DNA of 36,194 nucleotides, taken from the NCBI GenBank assembly GCA_903951595.1, contig CAJBCQ010000012.1, positions 1 to 36,194 of the forward strand, in the 5' to 3' direction. Shown here piece after piece: positions 24,371-33,103 of this stretch (position 1 is the first letter of the stretch; every line of letters begins with the position of its first letter). Under the pieces are notes generated by a model. That model was not told the DNA's origin, searched no databases, and saw nothing but the letters and a program-made list of their open reading frames with translations. A program made the position numbers and the translations under genes. The DNA comes from an uncultured Hyphomicrobiales bacterium. GTDB taxonomy: Bacteria > Pseudomonadota > Alphaproteobacteria > Rhizobiales > Aestuariivirgaceae.

Positions 24371-26341
24371 ATGGCCGCGCCCAAAGACAAACCGTGGATT
24401 TTCCGCACCTATGCCGGCCATTCCTCCGCTTCGGCTTCCAACGAGCTTTTCCGCACCAATTTGGCCAAGGGCCAGACGGGGCTGTCGGTCGCCTTCGATC
24501 TGCCAACCCAAACCGGCTACGACCCCGACCATGCGCTAGCCCGTGGAGAGGTGGGCAAAGTGGGGGTTCCCGTGCCGCATTTAGGGGCCATGCGGACCCT
24601 GTTTGACGGCCTGCCGCTGGAACGCATGAACACGTCCATGACCATCAACGCGCCCGCCGCTTGGATGCTCGCGCTTTATGCAGCCCTGGCGGATGAACAG
24701 GGGGCTGACCGCAAAAAACTGTCCGGCACCACGCAGAACGACATCATCAAGGAATATCTATCGCGCGGAACCTATGTGTTCCCGCCCAAGCCCTCGCTCG
24801 GCCTCATCACCGACACCATCGCTTTCACGGCCCGCGAAATGCCCAAATGGAATCCGATGAATGTCTGCTCCTATCATTTGCAGGAAGCAGGGGCCACACC
24901 CGCGCAGGAACTTTCCTTTGCGCTAGCCACCGCCATCACGGTGCTGGATGCGGTAAAAAATTCAGGCCAGGTGAGCCAAGCGGAATTTCCCGCCGTCGTG
25001 GGAGCGATCAGCTTTTTCGTCAATGCCGGCATCCGCTTCATCACCGAACTTTGCAAGATGCGCGCTTTCACCGAATTATGGGACGAATTGTGCCGCCAGC
25101 GTTACGGCATCACGGACGAAAAAATGCGCCGCTTCCGCTATGGCGTGCAGGTGAATTCGCTGGGCCTTACCGAGGATCAACCGGAAAACAATGTCTACCG
25201 TATCCTCATCGAGATGATGGCTGTCACCCTTTCCAAGGGTGCGCGCGCGCGGGCCGTGCAATTGCCCGCGTGGAATGAAGCACTCGGCCTGCCACGGCCT
25301 TGGGATCAGCAATGGTCACTTAGAATGCAGCAAGTGCTGGCCTATGAAACCGATCTTCTGGAATTCGGCGATATTTTCGACGGCTCCTCCGAAATCGCCA
25401 ACAAAGTGGCAAGCCTGAAGCAAGAAGCCTTGGCCGAATTAGCGCATATTGAAGCTCTGGGCGGGGCCATTGCGGCAGTGGAGGCAGGCTATATGAAAGA
25501 AGCACTCGTTGCCTCCAACACCGCGCGGCTGAAAGCCATTGAAGCAGGCGACATCACCATTGTGGGTGTGAACGCCTTCCGCGAAACCGAAATCTCGCCT
25601 TTAAGTGCAGGCGAGGATTCGATTGTGACGGTGAAGGATGGCGTGGAAACCGAAGAAATCGAACGCCTGAAAGCTTGGCGCGAAAAGCGCGACAAGAAGG
25701 CAGTGCGCGAAACGCTGGGCGCTCTATCACAAGCTGCCAAGGAATCTCGCAACATCATGGATCCTTCCATTGCCTGCGCCAAGGCGGGCGTTACCACGGG
25801 GGAATGGGCGGGCACCTTGCGCGAAGTCTATGGCGAATATCGCGCGCCCACCGGCATCACCGCGCAAATCATCACGCCAGATGGCGCAAGGCTCGAAGAA
25901 ATCCGCGCCCAAGTGGCAAAGCTTTCACAACGCTTGGGCCGCAAGGTGCGCTTTCTGGTTGGAAAGCCCGGCCTTGATGGCCATTCCAATGGTGCCGAAC
26001 AGATCACCGTGCGCGCGCGTGAAACCGGCATGGATGTGATTTACGAAGGCATCCGCTCCACCCCAGAAGAAATCGTCGAAGCCGCAAGCGCCACCAAGCC
26101 TGATGTGATCGGCCTGTCCATCCTATCGGGCTCGCATGTGCCCTTAGCGCGCGATGTCATGAGCCGCCTGCGGCAAGCAGGCCTCGATCACATCCCCGTC
26201 GTCATCGGCGGCATCATTCCGGCTGAAGATGAGAACGTGCTGAAACAACTGGGCATCGCGCGGGTCTATACGCCGAAGGATTTTGAGTTGAACCGGATTA
26301 TGTCGGGGCTTGTGCTATTGGTGGAAGGTCGGCTTGATTGA
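24371..26341 (+). CDS. ecm: Ethylmalonyl-CoA mutase (B12-dependent)
   Basis: The 656-residue protein rearranges (2R)-ethylmalonyl-CoA to (2S)-methylsuccinyl-CoA using adenosylcobalamin. The N-terminal barrel covers about residues 1-480 (AFDLPTQTGYDPDH, TSMTINAPAAWML). The B12 domain has DxHxxG at Asp536, His538, Gly541. It resembles methylmalonyl-CoA mutase, but the length and sequence details fit Ecm, and the adjacent ccr supports it. I chose ATG 24371 (MAAPKDKPWIFRTYAG) with AAGGA about 11 nt upstream; an in-frame TTG or ATG upstream lacks homology. Confidence 0.95.
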   Translation: MAAPKDKPWIFRTYAGHSSASASNELFRTNLAKGQTGLSVAFDLPTQTGYDPDHALARGEVGKVGVPVPHLGAMRTLFDGLPLERMNTSMTINAPAAWMLALYAALADEQGADRKKLSGTTQNDIIKEYLSRGTYVFPPKPSLGLITDTIAFTAREMPKWNPMNVCSYHLQEAGATPAQELSFALATAITVLDAVKNSGQVSQAEFPAVVGAISFFVNAGIRFITELCKMRAFTELWDELCRQRYGITDEKMRRFRYGVQVNSLGLTEDQPENNVYRILIEMMAVTLSKGARARAVQLPAWNEALGLPRPWDQQWSLRMQQVLAYETDLLEFGDIFDGSSEIANKVASLKQEALAELAHIEALGGAIAAVEAGYMKEALVASNTARLKAIEAGDITIVGVNAFRETEISPLSAGEDSIVTVKDGVETEEIERLKAWREKRDKKAVRETLGALSQAAKESRNIMDPSIACAKAGVTTGEWAGTLREVYGEYRAPTGITAQIITPDGARLEEIRAQVAKLSQRLGRKVRFLVGKPGLDGHSNGAEQITVRARETGMDVIYEGIRSTPEEIVEAASATKPDVIGLSILSGSHVPLARDVMSRLRQAGLDHIPVVIGGIIPAEDENVLKQLGIARVYTPKDFELNRIMSGLVLLVEGRLD

Positions 26342-26392
26342 GCATAAAAACATCTTCGCGCCGCCGCGCTGAAGGTGTAATCGCTTGGCCCC

Positions 26393-27337
26393 ATGACTGA
26401 GATTCTCGCAACCGTCCTTCCTGTTTTCGGCCTCATCCTCATGGGCTTTGCCACCATGCGGGCGGGGCTTGTCAAGCAATCGGCATCCGAAGGCCTGTCG
26501 CAATATGTTTTTGTGATTGGGCTTCCTGCCCTTTTATTCCGCACGATGGTGGAGGTGAACCCGCCGCAACAGGCCCCTTGGGGCCTATGGGCTTGCTATT
26601 TTGGCGCCGTGATTGTGGTTTGGATTCTCACAATCCTTCTGGCGCGCAGCTTGCGCTTATTGCCGGGTGAAGAAGCCACATCCGCGGCCATGGCTTCGGG
26701 CTTTTCCAATTTGCTCATGCTCGGCCTTCCCATCATCTATGGCCATTATGGCGCGGATGCGACCTTGGCTGCTGCCCTGATCATCTCCATTCACGCCCCC
26801 CTGCAATGGATGGGGGCCACACTCGTCATGGAATGGCAACGCCAGCGTTCGGGGCTGAATTATGCAAGTCTGCTCAAAGGCCTTGCCTGGGATCTCGTGC
26901 GTAACCCTATTGTGATGGCGCTCATCGCCGGAAGTCTGTGGCGGCAAACAGGGCTGGGCCTCACGCCCGTTGTCAAATCCATGCTCACCATGCTGTCAGA
27001 ATCCAGCGTGCCGACCGCCCTTGTGGCCCTTGGCTTTTCACTGGCCATTCTGCCGCTCGCAGGGCAAATCCGCCCGGCACTTCTCATCGTGTTCCTGAAA
27101 ATGCTGGTGATGCCCCTTGTGGCTCTCGCTCTCGGCCTTGCCTTCGCGGTGCCACCCTTGTGGATCGCCGTCGCGGTGGTGTTTGCCGCTATTCCAACAG
27201 GGGCCAATGCCTATCTATTTGCCACCCGCTACCGGGCAGCCTTGGCCCCTGTTTCGGCCGCCATCGGCATGGGCACAGCTTTCGCCGCGCTGAGCTTGCC
27301 GCTCATTCTGTGGCTGTTGGATAATCTGCTGCTCTAA
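26393..27337 (+). CDS. AEC family (auxin efflux carrier-like) transporter
   Basis: The 314-residue protein has about ten membrane segments in the AEC arrangement: ILATVLPVFGLILMGFATMRAG at the start, SGFSNLLMLGLPIIYGHYG in the middle, and VPTALVALGFSLAILPL in the C-terminal half. Bacterial AEC proteins include malonate and malate carriers; the substrate here is unknown. It follows ecm by 51 nt on the same strand, possibly by read-through, but a link to ethylmalonyl-CoA metabolism is only conjecture. Its stop overlaps that of gluQRS. Confidence 0.88.
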   Translation: MTEILATVLPVFGLILMGFATMRAGLVKQSASEGLSQYVFVIGLPALLFRTMVEVNPPQQAPWGLWACYFGAVIVVWILTILLARSLRLLPGEEATSAAMASGFSNLLMLGLPIIYGHYGADATLAAALIISIHAPLQWMGATLVMEWQRQRSGLNYASLLKGLAWDLVRNPIVMALIAGSLWRQTGLGLTPVVKSMLTMLSESSVPTALVALGFSLAILPLAGQIRPALLIVFLKMLVMPLVALALGLAFAVPPLWIAVAVVFAAIPTGANAYLFATRYRAALAPVSAAIGMGTAFAALSLPLILWLLDNLLL

Positions 27338-28119
27338 AATCCCAAGGCACTGCGTATCTGGGCTGCCGTCAGGCCTTCATCGCGCAAAGCGGCCAGTGAT
27401 TTGTCGCCATCGCTTTTAGCAAGCTTGCGGCCGGCATCATCGCGGATGAGATCATGATGGTGATAAAGCGGTGTGGGCAAGCCCAGCAGCGATTGCAAAA
27501 GCCGATGCACATGCGTTGCCATGAAAAGATCAGCGCCGCGCGTCACATGGGTAACGCCCTGCAAGGCATCATCCACCACAACCGACAAATGATAGCTCGT
27601 GCCAATATCCTTACGCGCGATGACGACATCGCCCCAAATGGATGCATCCGCCTTGATCTGGCGCGCTTGCGCTTGTTCAAAAAACGTCAGACCTTCACGC
27701 CACGCCCGCGCCATATCCAGGCGCAAAGCAAACGGCCCTTCGCCAGGCTCGCAACGGCCCTGATGCAAACGCGCCCCATCCGGATCGAGCCGCTCGCGCG
27801 ACAAAGCACTTCGCGTGCAATGACATGGATATAAAAGCCCCATCGCCTCAAGCTTGCCGATGGCGCGTGCATAATCATCCATATGCTGGCTCTGCCGCCG
27901 AACATGGCCATCAAAGCGCACCCCCAACCAGTCGAGGATCTCCACCGCATCGGCGACAAAATTTTCACGGCAACGAAGCCTGTCGATATCTTCAATGCGT
28001 AACAGATAAAGCCCACCGACACGCTCGGCTTGGCGTGCGCCGAAAAGGGCGGAATAGGCATGCCCCATATGCAAGGGCCCATTGGGGCTGGGGGCAAAAC
28101 GGAAGATTGGCTGAACCAT
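27334..28119 (-). CDS. gluQRS: Glutamyl-Q tRNA(Asp) synthetase
   Basis: The 261-residue GluRS-like enzyme lacks the anticodon-binding domain and attaches glutamate to queuosine at position 34 of tRNA-Asp. FRFAPSPNGPLHMGH is the class I HIGH-like region. YPCHCTRS plus a later RCEPGE supply zinc-ligand cysteines, LRIEDID binds the amino acid, and KLAKSDGDKSL replaces KMSKS. I chose ATG 28119 (MVQPIFRF). The frame stays open to 28200, but that part is antisense to the glycosylase gene. Confidence 0.93.
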   Translation of the reverse strand: MVQPIFRFAPSPNGPLHMGHAYSALFGARQAERVGGLYLLRIEDIDRLRCRENFVADAVEILDWLGVRFDGHVRRQSQHMDDYARAIGKLEAMGLLYPCHCTRSALSRERLDPDGARLHQGRCEPGEGPFALRLDMARAWREGLTFFEQAQARQIKADASIWGDVVIARKDIGTSYHLSVVVDDALQGVTHVTRGADLFMATHVHRLLQSLLGLPTPLYHHHDLIRDDAGRKLAKSDGDKSLAALRDEGLTAAQIRSALGF

Positions 28120-28144
28120 GCTTTCCCGTTTAAAACATTTCCCC

Positions 28145-28780
28145 ATGCAGCGCATCGCCAATGAGAAAGATTTGGCCCAAGCCATCCAGCAACTCGGCAC
28201 CCGCGAGCCCGCCTTTATCGAGCTGGTGGAAGTCGTTGGCCTTCCCGCTTTACGCAGCGCCGAGCCGGGCTATCGCGGTCTCATCCGCATTGTGGTCGAT
28301 CAGATGATTTCGCTGAAAGCTGCCGAAGCCATCTGGAACCGGATGGAGCAGAATCTGGGGCCGCTGGAACCGCAATTCCTCATCCGCCGCCGCGAAGCCT
28401 CTTTGCGCAAATCTGGCCTTTCAGGCGGCAAAATCCGCGCCATCCGGGCCATCACCAAAGCCGTGCAGGATGGCAGTCTGGATCTGGAAGCTCTGGGATC
28501 ACTCGACAATGAAACGGTCATGGCCAAACTCACAGCCCTTCCCGGTGTGGGTCCGTGGACAGCGGAGATCTATCTCCTATTCTGCCTCGGTCGCGCCGAT
28601 ATCTGGCCTGCCGGTGATGTGGCCCTCCAGCATGCCGTCCACCATGCCCTGAGACTCAAGGCCCGCCCGGATACCGGACAGATGCGCCAACTGGCGGAAA
28701 GCTGGCGCCCGTTCCGGGGTGCTGCGGCCATGCTTTTATGGAATTATTACAGGCATTTACGGGGTATTCCACGGGCGTGA
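28145..28780 (+). CDS. AlkA-like DNA-3-methyladenine glycosylase (HhH-GPD)
   Basis: The 211-residue base-excision repair enzyme has the helix-hairpin-helix LPGVGPWTA (residues 132-140) followed by the GPD catalytic region WPAGDVALQ with Asp158. It lacks the C-terminal [4Fe-4S] cysteines of MutY/Nth, which places it with AlkA-type alkylated-base glycosylases. Two starts are possible. ATG 28118 shares a CATG with the divergent gluQRS start; ATG 28145 leaves 25 bp between the genes. I prefer 28145; neither has a good SD. Confidence 0.88.
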   Translation: MQRIANEKDLAQAIQQLGTREPAFIELVEVVGLPALRSAEPGYRGLIRIVVDQMISLKAAEAIWNRMEQNLGPLEPQFLIRRREASLRKSGLSGGKIRAIRAITKAVQDGSLDLEALGSLDNETVMAKLTALPGVGPWTAEIYLLFCLGRADIWPAGDVALQHAVHHALRLKARPDTGQMRQLAESWRPFRGAAAMLLWNYYRHLRGIPRA

Positions 28781-28793
28781 GGTTAAGGGGGGG

Positions 28794-28821
28794 TTCACAG
28801 CCCTGTCATGCAGGATATAGT
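28794..28821 (+). promoter_or_regulatory. Candidate promoter of the HNH gene
   Basis: TTCACA (28794-28799) and TATAGT (28816-28821) are 16 bp apart. Each differs from the sigma-70 consensus at one position. The predicted leader is about 38 nt before the GTG start. Confidence 0.45.
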
Positions 28822-28865
28822 ACCAAGTCAAGGCAAAGTCGGTTCGTCCAACAAGGTGATCTTGC

Positions 28866-29426
28866 GTGTACCACGCCAGCATAACCCCGGAACATTGCCC
28901 CGCATTGGTTCTCAACGCGGATTACCGACCCTTGTCCTATTATCCCCTATCCGTTTGGAGCTGGCAGGACACGGTCAAGGCCGTGTTTATGGACCGGGTG
29001 AACATCGTTTCCGAATATGACCGCGTGGTGCGAAGTCCCAATTTCGAGTTCAAACTGCCCAGCGTCGTTTGCTTGAAAACCTATATCAAGCCGCCGAAAT
29101 TTCCCGCCTTCACGCGCTTTAATGTTTTCCTGCGCGATCGCTTCACCTGCCAATATTGCGGCACGCCCGAAGAACTCACCTTCGACCATCTGATCCCGCG
29201 CTCACGCGGCGGCATTACCAGCTGGGAAAATGTGGTGTCTGCCTGCTCGCCCTGCAATCTGAAAAAGGGTGGCATGATGCCAGCCCAAGCCCATATGTGG
29301 CCCAACCAAATGCCCATCCGCCCCACGGTGCAGCAATTGCACACCAATGGCCGTTTGTTCCCGCCCAATTACCTGCATGAAAGCTGGCAGGATTATCTCT
29401 ACTGGGATACCGAACTCGAACCCTGA
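28866..29426 (+). CDS. HNH endonuclease family protein
   Basis: The 186-residue protein is of the alphaproteobacterial HNH type whose N-terminus reads PALVLNADYRPLSYYPLS (residues 12-29). A zinc-stabilised HNH core follows: CQYC (Cys95, Cys98), FDHLIPRSRGG with Asp107-His108, Asn122, and CSPCN (Cys127, Cys130, Asn131). It is housekeeping-like in distribution and its target is unknown; nothing suggests an intron or mobile element here. Translation starts at GTG 28866 with AAGGTG about 9 nt upstream. Its 3' end overlaps the convergent dsbB gene by 28 nt. Confidence 0.9.
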   Translation: MYHASITPEHCPALVLNADYRPLSYYPLSVWSWQDTVKAVFMDRVNIVSEYDRVVRSPNFEFKLPSVVCLKTYIKPPKFPAFTRFNVFLRDRFTCQYCGTPEELTFDHLIPRSRGGITSWENVVSACSPCNLKKGGMMPAQAHMWPNQMPIRPTVQQLHTNGRLFPPNYLHESWQDYLYWDTELEP

Positions 29427-29857
29427 CGGATGGCGAAGGCCGCCAGCACGCCTGAAATCACCCCATTCCATCCCGCCAGTGACAGCCACAAAATGCGCAA
29501 TGCCGGTTCATCACATTGCACGACATTCAAATTACCAAAATCCGGCACAGCCCCCGAAAGCCCGCCCCCGCCCGTGCAGGTGGATGGCCCCGCCCACCAT
29601 TGCCATTCAATGCCCGAATGCCAAAGGCTGAACACCATATTGCCAAAGAAAATCATCGCCAGAACCAACAACCCCACCCGCCACAAGCCCGGCACCAGCG
29701 CGAAAAGGACACCCAGCGGAACCGCCGCATAATGCGCCCAGCGTCCGATATAACAAAGATGGCACGGCAGATAGCCTGCCAGCTGGAACGCAAAAGCGCC
29801 CAACAAAACCGCAAGGCTCACGGCGGAAATGGCAAAAAGGCTGTGCTGACGCGTCAT
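29399..29857 (-). CDS. dsbB: Disulfide bond formation protein B
   Basis: The 152-residue inner-membrane protein has four hydrophobic segments and the DsbB cysteine pairs: CHLC (Cys32, Cys35) in the first periplasmic loop followed by the quinone-site arginine (Arg39), and Cys94 and Cys115 in the second loop. It reoxidises DsbA with quinone. ATG 29857 gives a typical N-terminus; an alternative ATG at 29875 overlaps the upstream stop. It follows the YqaA-like gene on the same strand, so they are probably co-transcribed. Confidence 0.9.
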   Translation of the reverse strand: MTRQHSLFAISAVSLAVLLGAFAFQLAGYLPCHLCYIGRWAHYAAVPLGVLFALVPGLWRVGLLVLAMIFFGNMVFSLWHSGIEWQWWAGPSTCTGGGGLSGAVPDFGNLNVVQCDEPALRILWLSLAGWNGVISGVLAAFAIRQGSSSVSQ

Positions 29858-29868
29858 GGGCGGAAAGT

Positions 29869-30477
29869 TTAGCATGCCAGAAGGCTCGCGCCACCCAGCT
29901 TCACAGCCAGATACAGCACCGCCAAAAGCACAATCAAACCAAGCCCAATGAGCGCAAACCGCCTTTCGATGAAAACGCCGATGGGCTCGCCCCAGCGTTT
30001 GAGCGCATAGGCAAGCGCAAAGAACCGGCCCCCGCGCGCGATGAGGCAAGACGCGATAAAGAAGGGCAGCCCCACCTGCACCACGCCGGCCAAAATTGTC
30101 ACCAGCTTGATGGGCGGCAAATGGGATAGGCCCGAAGTGACCAAAAGCACCATCACGCTTTCCCGCCCTCCACAGGCCCTCAACGTCTCAAAAGCGGCGG
30201 TTTTTCCATAGAAATCAAGAATTGGCAGCACCAATGCCTCAAAGGCATAAGCCCCCAGCAAATAGCCCGCGATACCGCCTGCCGTGGAGGCCAAGGTGGC
30301 TATCAGCGCCAGCCGATAGGCGCGCTGCGGCCGCGCCAGCACCATCGGCACGAACAGCACATCTGCCGGCACAAGAAAAACCGAACTTTCGACAAAAGCG
30401 ATCAGCCCCAGCCACCAGCTCGCAAGGGGCCGACCGGCCAAGGTTAAAGTCCAGTGATAGGCGCGTTTGAGATTCAT
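29869..30477 (-). CDS. YqaA family membrane protein (DedA/VTT-related)
   Basis: The 202-residue membrane protein has about five hydrophobic segments. The VTT-type region FVESSVFLVPADVLFVPMVLA (about residues 28-48) and a second conserved stretch TSGLSHLPPIKLVTILAGVV (about 113-132) match the YqaA branch. DedA/VTT proteins have been linked to undecaprenyl-phosphate and phospholipid recycling; no activity is established for YqaA. It is divergent from mcd across 125 bp and upstream of dsbB. Confidence 0.85.
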   Translation of the reverse strand: MNLKRAYHWTLTLAGRPLASWWLGLIAFVESSVFLVPADVLFVPMVLARPQRAYRLALIATLASTAGGIAGYLLGAYAFEALVLPILDFYGKTAAFETLRACGGRESVMVLLVTSGLSHLPPIKLVTILAGVVQVGLPFFIASCLIARGGRFFALAYALKRWGEPIGVFIERRFALIGLGLIVLLAVLYLAVKLGGASLLAC

Positions 30478-30542
30478 GATCTGGCTCTACCATCCGGAAA
30501 CGGGATGCACCATGAGGGATGTAATCTTAGGGGAAGGTCTTA

Positions 30543-30560
30543 TTGGGCAGTACAGCCCAA
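30543..30560. promoter_or_regulatory. Inverted repeat upstream of mcd
   Basis: TTGGGC (30543-30548) and GCCCAA (30555-30560) are perfect 6-bp arms around AGTACA, 43 bp before the mcd ATG and close to a plausible -35 position. It is a candidate operator. The arm sequence differs from the ccr-ecm repeat. Confidence 0.4.
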
Positions 30561-30602
30561 ATGCGCTAGCTTTGCGCCAAATATGAGTGAGGAATTGTGA
30601 AA

Positions 30603-32264
30603 ATGTCGATTTTGTCTGGCCCCCTATCGGCCCCCGCCCGTCAAGCGGCTGAAACTTTGACAAGCCTTTTGGCGCTCGCGCGGGCAAGGCTTGGTGCCAA
30701 ACTGACGGTGGATGGCAAGCTGCCATCAGCCAAGCTCGACGCCGAACAGCATGCCGTGCATGGCCTTGCCTGGCTTGCCACCTATGCTGAAACGCTCAAA
30801 GCCATGGCAGCTTATGTGAACGGCTTGGAAACCCAAGGCCGTTTCGGGCCGATGGAGCGCCTCATCACGCTCATCGTGTTTGGCGAATATCTGGCGCAGG
30901 CCCAAGGCGGCATTCCGATGAATCAGGCCGAATTCATCCGGCTTGGTGAATTGGGAATTACCCGCGCTGAATTGTCTCGATTGGAGGAAGGGGCCGCCGG
31001 TGCCTTCATCGCGCACGGCAACAGCGTTGAAACCCGCGCCGAACTGGTAGCCCTCATGCGCCAATCTTCCAGCAACGCCACTTTCGGTGATTGCGGGCTG
31101 GAAGACACGATGGAAGAAATCCGCGCCCAGATGCGCCGTTTCTCAGATGAGAAAATAGCCCCCCATGCTCATGGCTGGCACCGTGCGAATGAATATGTAC
31201 CGCTCGACATCATTGCCGAGCTTGCCGAGCTTGGCGTTTTCTCGCTCACCTTGCCGGAAGAATATGGTGGCTTGGGATTGGGCAAGGAATCCATGTGTGT
31301 TGTATCCGAAGAGCTCTCACGCGGCTGGATCGCGGTCGGCTCCATCGGCACACGCGCTGAAATCGCCTGCGAGCTAATCCTCAATGGTGGCACGCAGGCG
31401 CAGAAAGAAAAATATCTGCCCGCCATCGGTTCCGGCCAAATCCTGCCCACTGCCGTTTTCACCGAACCCGACACAGGCTCGGATCTGGCCTCGCTGAAAA
31501 CGCGCGGCGTGAAGCAAGGTGATGTTTACAAAATCACCGGCAACAAAACCTGGATCACCCATCCCGTGCGTGCCGATGTGATGACCATGCTGGTGCGAAC
31601 GAACCCGGATGAAGCAGGCCATCGCGGCCTATCCATGCTGCTGGCCGAAAAACCGCGCGGGCAGGATGCTGAACCCTTCCCCGCCAAGGGCATGAGCGGT
31701 GGTGAGATTGAAGTGCTGGGCTATCGCGGCATGAAGGAATATGAAATCCGCTTTGAAGCCTTCGAAGTGCCTGCCGAAAACCTGCTCGGCGGGGTGGAGG
31801 GCCAAGGCTTCAAGCAATTGATGCAGACTTTCGAATCCGCCCGCATCCAAACCGCCGCCCGCGCCATTGGGGTGGCGCAATCGGCCCTTGAATTGGGCCT
31901 TTCTTACGGCGAGTCGCGGGTGCAATTCGGCAAGCCCATCGTGTCGTTCCCACGCATTGCCGACAAGCTTGCCCTGATGGCGGCTGAAATCATGGCCGCC
32001 CGCCAGCTCACTTATTTTGCCGCCCGCGAAAAAGATGCCGGCCGGCGCTGTGATGTGGAAGCGGGCATGGCGAAATTATTGGGGGCGCGAGCGGCTTGGG
32101 CGGCTGCCGACAATGCGCTGCAAATCCATGGTGGCAATGGATTTGCACTCGAATATGCGGTAAGCCGCGTTTTGTGTGACGCGCGCATTCTCAATATTTT
32201 CGAAGGTGCCGCAGAAATTCAAGCGCAAGTCATCGCGCGCAGGCTTTTGGAAGGCGGCAACTGA
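30603..32264 (+). CDS. mcd: (2S)-Methylsuccinyl-CoA dehydrogenase
   Basis: The 553-residue acyl-CoA dehydrogenase carries an N-terminal extension of about 160 residues before the normal ACAD fold, the feature that distinguishes Mcd. TAVFTEPDTGSDLAS and WITHP mark the middle domain. The C-terminal INxFEGAAEIQ region holds Glu534 at the catalytic-base position of MCAD. Mcd oxidises methylsuccinyl-CoA to mesaconyl-CoA, the step after Ecm, and ccr and ecm lie 4 kb away. ATG 30603 has GAGGA 9 nt upstream; a GTG at 30597 is too close to it. A five-codon ORF (30583-30600) ends 2 nt before the start. Confidence 0.92.
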   Translation: MSILSGPLSAPARQAAETLTSLLALARARLGAKLTVDGKLPSAKLDAEQHAVHGLAWLATYAETLKAMAAYVNGLETQGRFGPMERLITLIVFGEYLAQAQGGIPMNQAEFIRLGELGITRAELSRLEEGAAGAFIAHGNSVETRAELVALMRQSSSNATFGDCGLEDTMEEIRAQMRRFSDEKIAPHAHGWHRANEYVPLDIIAELAELGVFSLTLPEEYGGLGLGKESMCVVSEELSRGWIAVGSIGTRAEIACELILNGGTQAQKEKYLPAIGSGQILPTAVFTEPDTGSDLASLKTRGVKQGDVYKITGNKTWITHPVRADVMTMLVRTNPDEAGHRGLSMLLAEKPRGQDAEPFPAKGMSGGEIEVLGYRGMKEYEIRFEAFEVPAENLLGGVEGQGFKQLMQTFESARIQTAARAIGVAQSALELGLSYGESRVQFGKPIVSFPRIADKLALMAAEIMAARQLTYFAAREKDAGRRCDVEAGMAKLLGARAAWAAADNALQIHGGNGFALEYAVSRVLCDARILNIFEGAAEIQAQVIARRLLEGGN

Positions 32265-32266
32265 AC

Positions 32267-33103
32267 GTGAATAAGACGATCCTGATTACCGGCTGCTCGT
32301 CGGGCATTGGCGAACATTGCGCGCTGGCACTGAAAGCCAAGGGCTGGCGCGTCTTTGCCACAGCGCGCAAAGCCAAGGACATCGCTCGGCTAAAACGCCA
32401 AGGGCTTGAGACTTTCTATCTCGATTACACCGAGCCCAAATCCATTCAGAAACTGGTCAAAGATGTCTCGAAAGCCTGCGACGGCAAGCTTTATGCGCTG
32501 TTCAACAATGGCGCTTACGGCCAGCCCGGTGCCATGGAAGACATCACGCGCGAGCTTCTGACAAAACAATTCGAGACCAATGTTTTCGGCTGGCACGATC
32601 TCACCCGCCGCCTCATGCCGCTGATGCGCGCCAATGGCGAAGGCCGCATCATCCATAATTCATCCGTGCTGGGCCTTGTCGCCATGAAATGGCGCGGGGC
32701 TTACAATGCTTCAAAATTTGCCGTCGAAGCCATGGCCGACACCATGCGGCTGGAATTGCGGCAATCGGCCATTCCCATCCATGTGGTTCTCATTGAACCC
32801 GGCCCCATCCACTCCAAATTCGTAGCCACCGCCATGGCGGCTTTCGCACGCAATATTGATACCATCAACACGCCCTATGCCCAACAATATCACCATCGTC
32901 AGCAAATTCTGGCAAAAGGCGGTACGGCCCGTTTCAAGCTGGGGCCGCAAGCCGTGCTGGTGAAGCTCGAACGCGCCCTTCAGGCCAAGCGGCCTGCCGC
33001 GCGCTATGGCGTGACAAAGGCCACGCATCTCATGGCCGTGCTTCGGCGTATACTGCCGCAACCCATGCTCGATTGGGCTTTGAACAAGGCGTCTGACCAA
33101 TGA
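32267..33103 (+). CDS. SDR family NAD(P)-dependent oxidoreductase
   Basis: The 278-residue classical short-chain dehydrogenase has TGCSSGIG (residues 8-15) for cofactor binding, NNGAYG in place of NNAG, a serine in NSSVLG, and YNASK as the catalytic Tyr-Lys pair. The longer C-terminus resembles retinol-dehydrogenase-like SDRs; the substrate is unknown. The GTG start at 32267 is 2 nt after the mcd stop, and its TGA overlaps the next ATG. The three-gene arrangement suggests co-expression with mcd. Confidence 0.9.
   Translation: MNKTILITGCSSGIGEHCALALKAKGWRVFATARKAKDIARLKRQGLETFYLDYTEPKSIQKLVKDVSKACDGKLYALFNNGAYGQPGAMEDITRELLTKQFETNVFGWHDLTRRLMPLMRANGEGRIIHNSSVLGLVAMKWRGAYNASKFAVEAMADTMRLELRQSAIPIHVVLIEPGPIHSKFVATAMAAFARNIDTINTPYAQQYHHRQQILAKGGTARFKLGPQAVLVKLERALQAKRPAARYGVTKATHLMAVLRRILPQPMLDWALNKASDQ

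Noticed and set aside
28866-29426. HNH protein as part of a mobile intron, phage or restriction system
   Set aside because: The sequence matches a housekeeping-type alphaproteobacterial family, and no methyltransferase, phage or intron sequence adjoins it.
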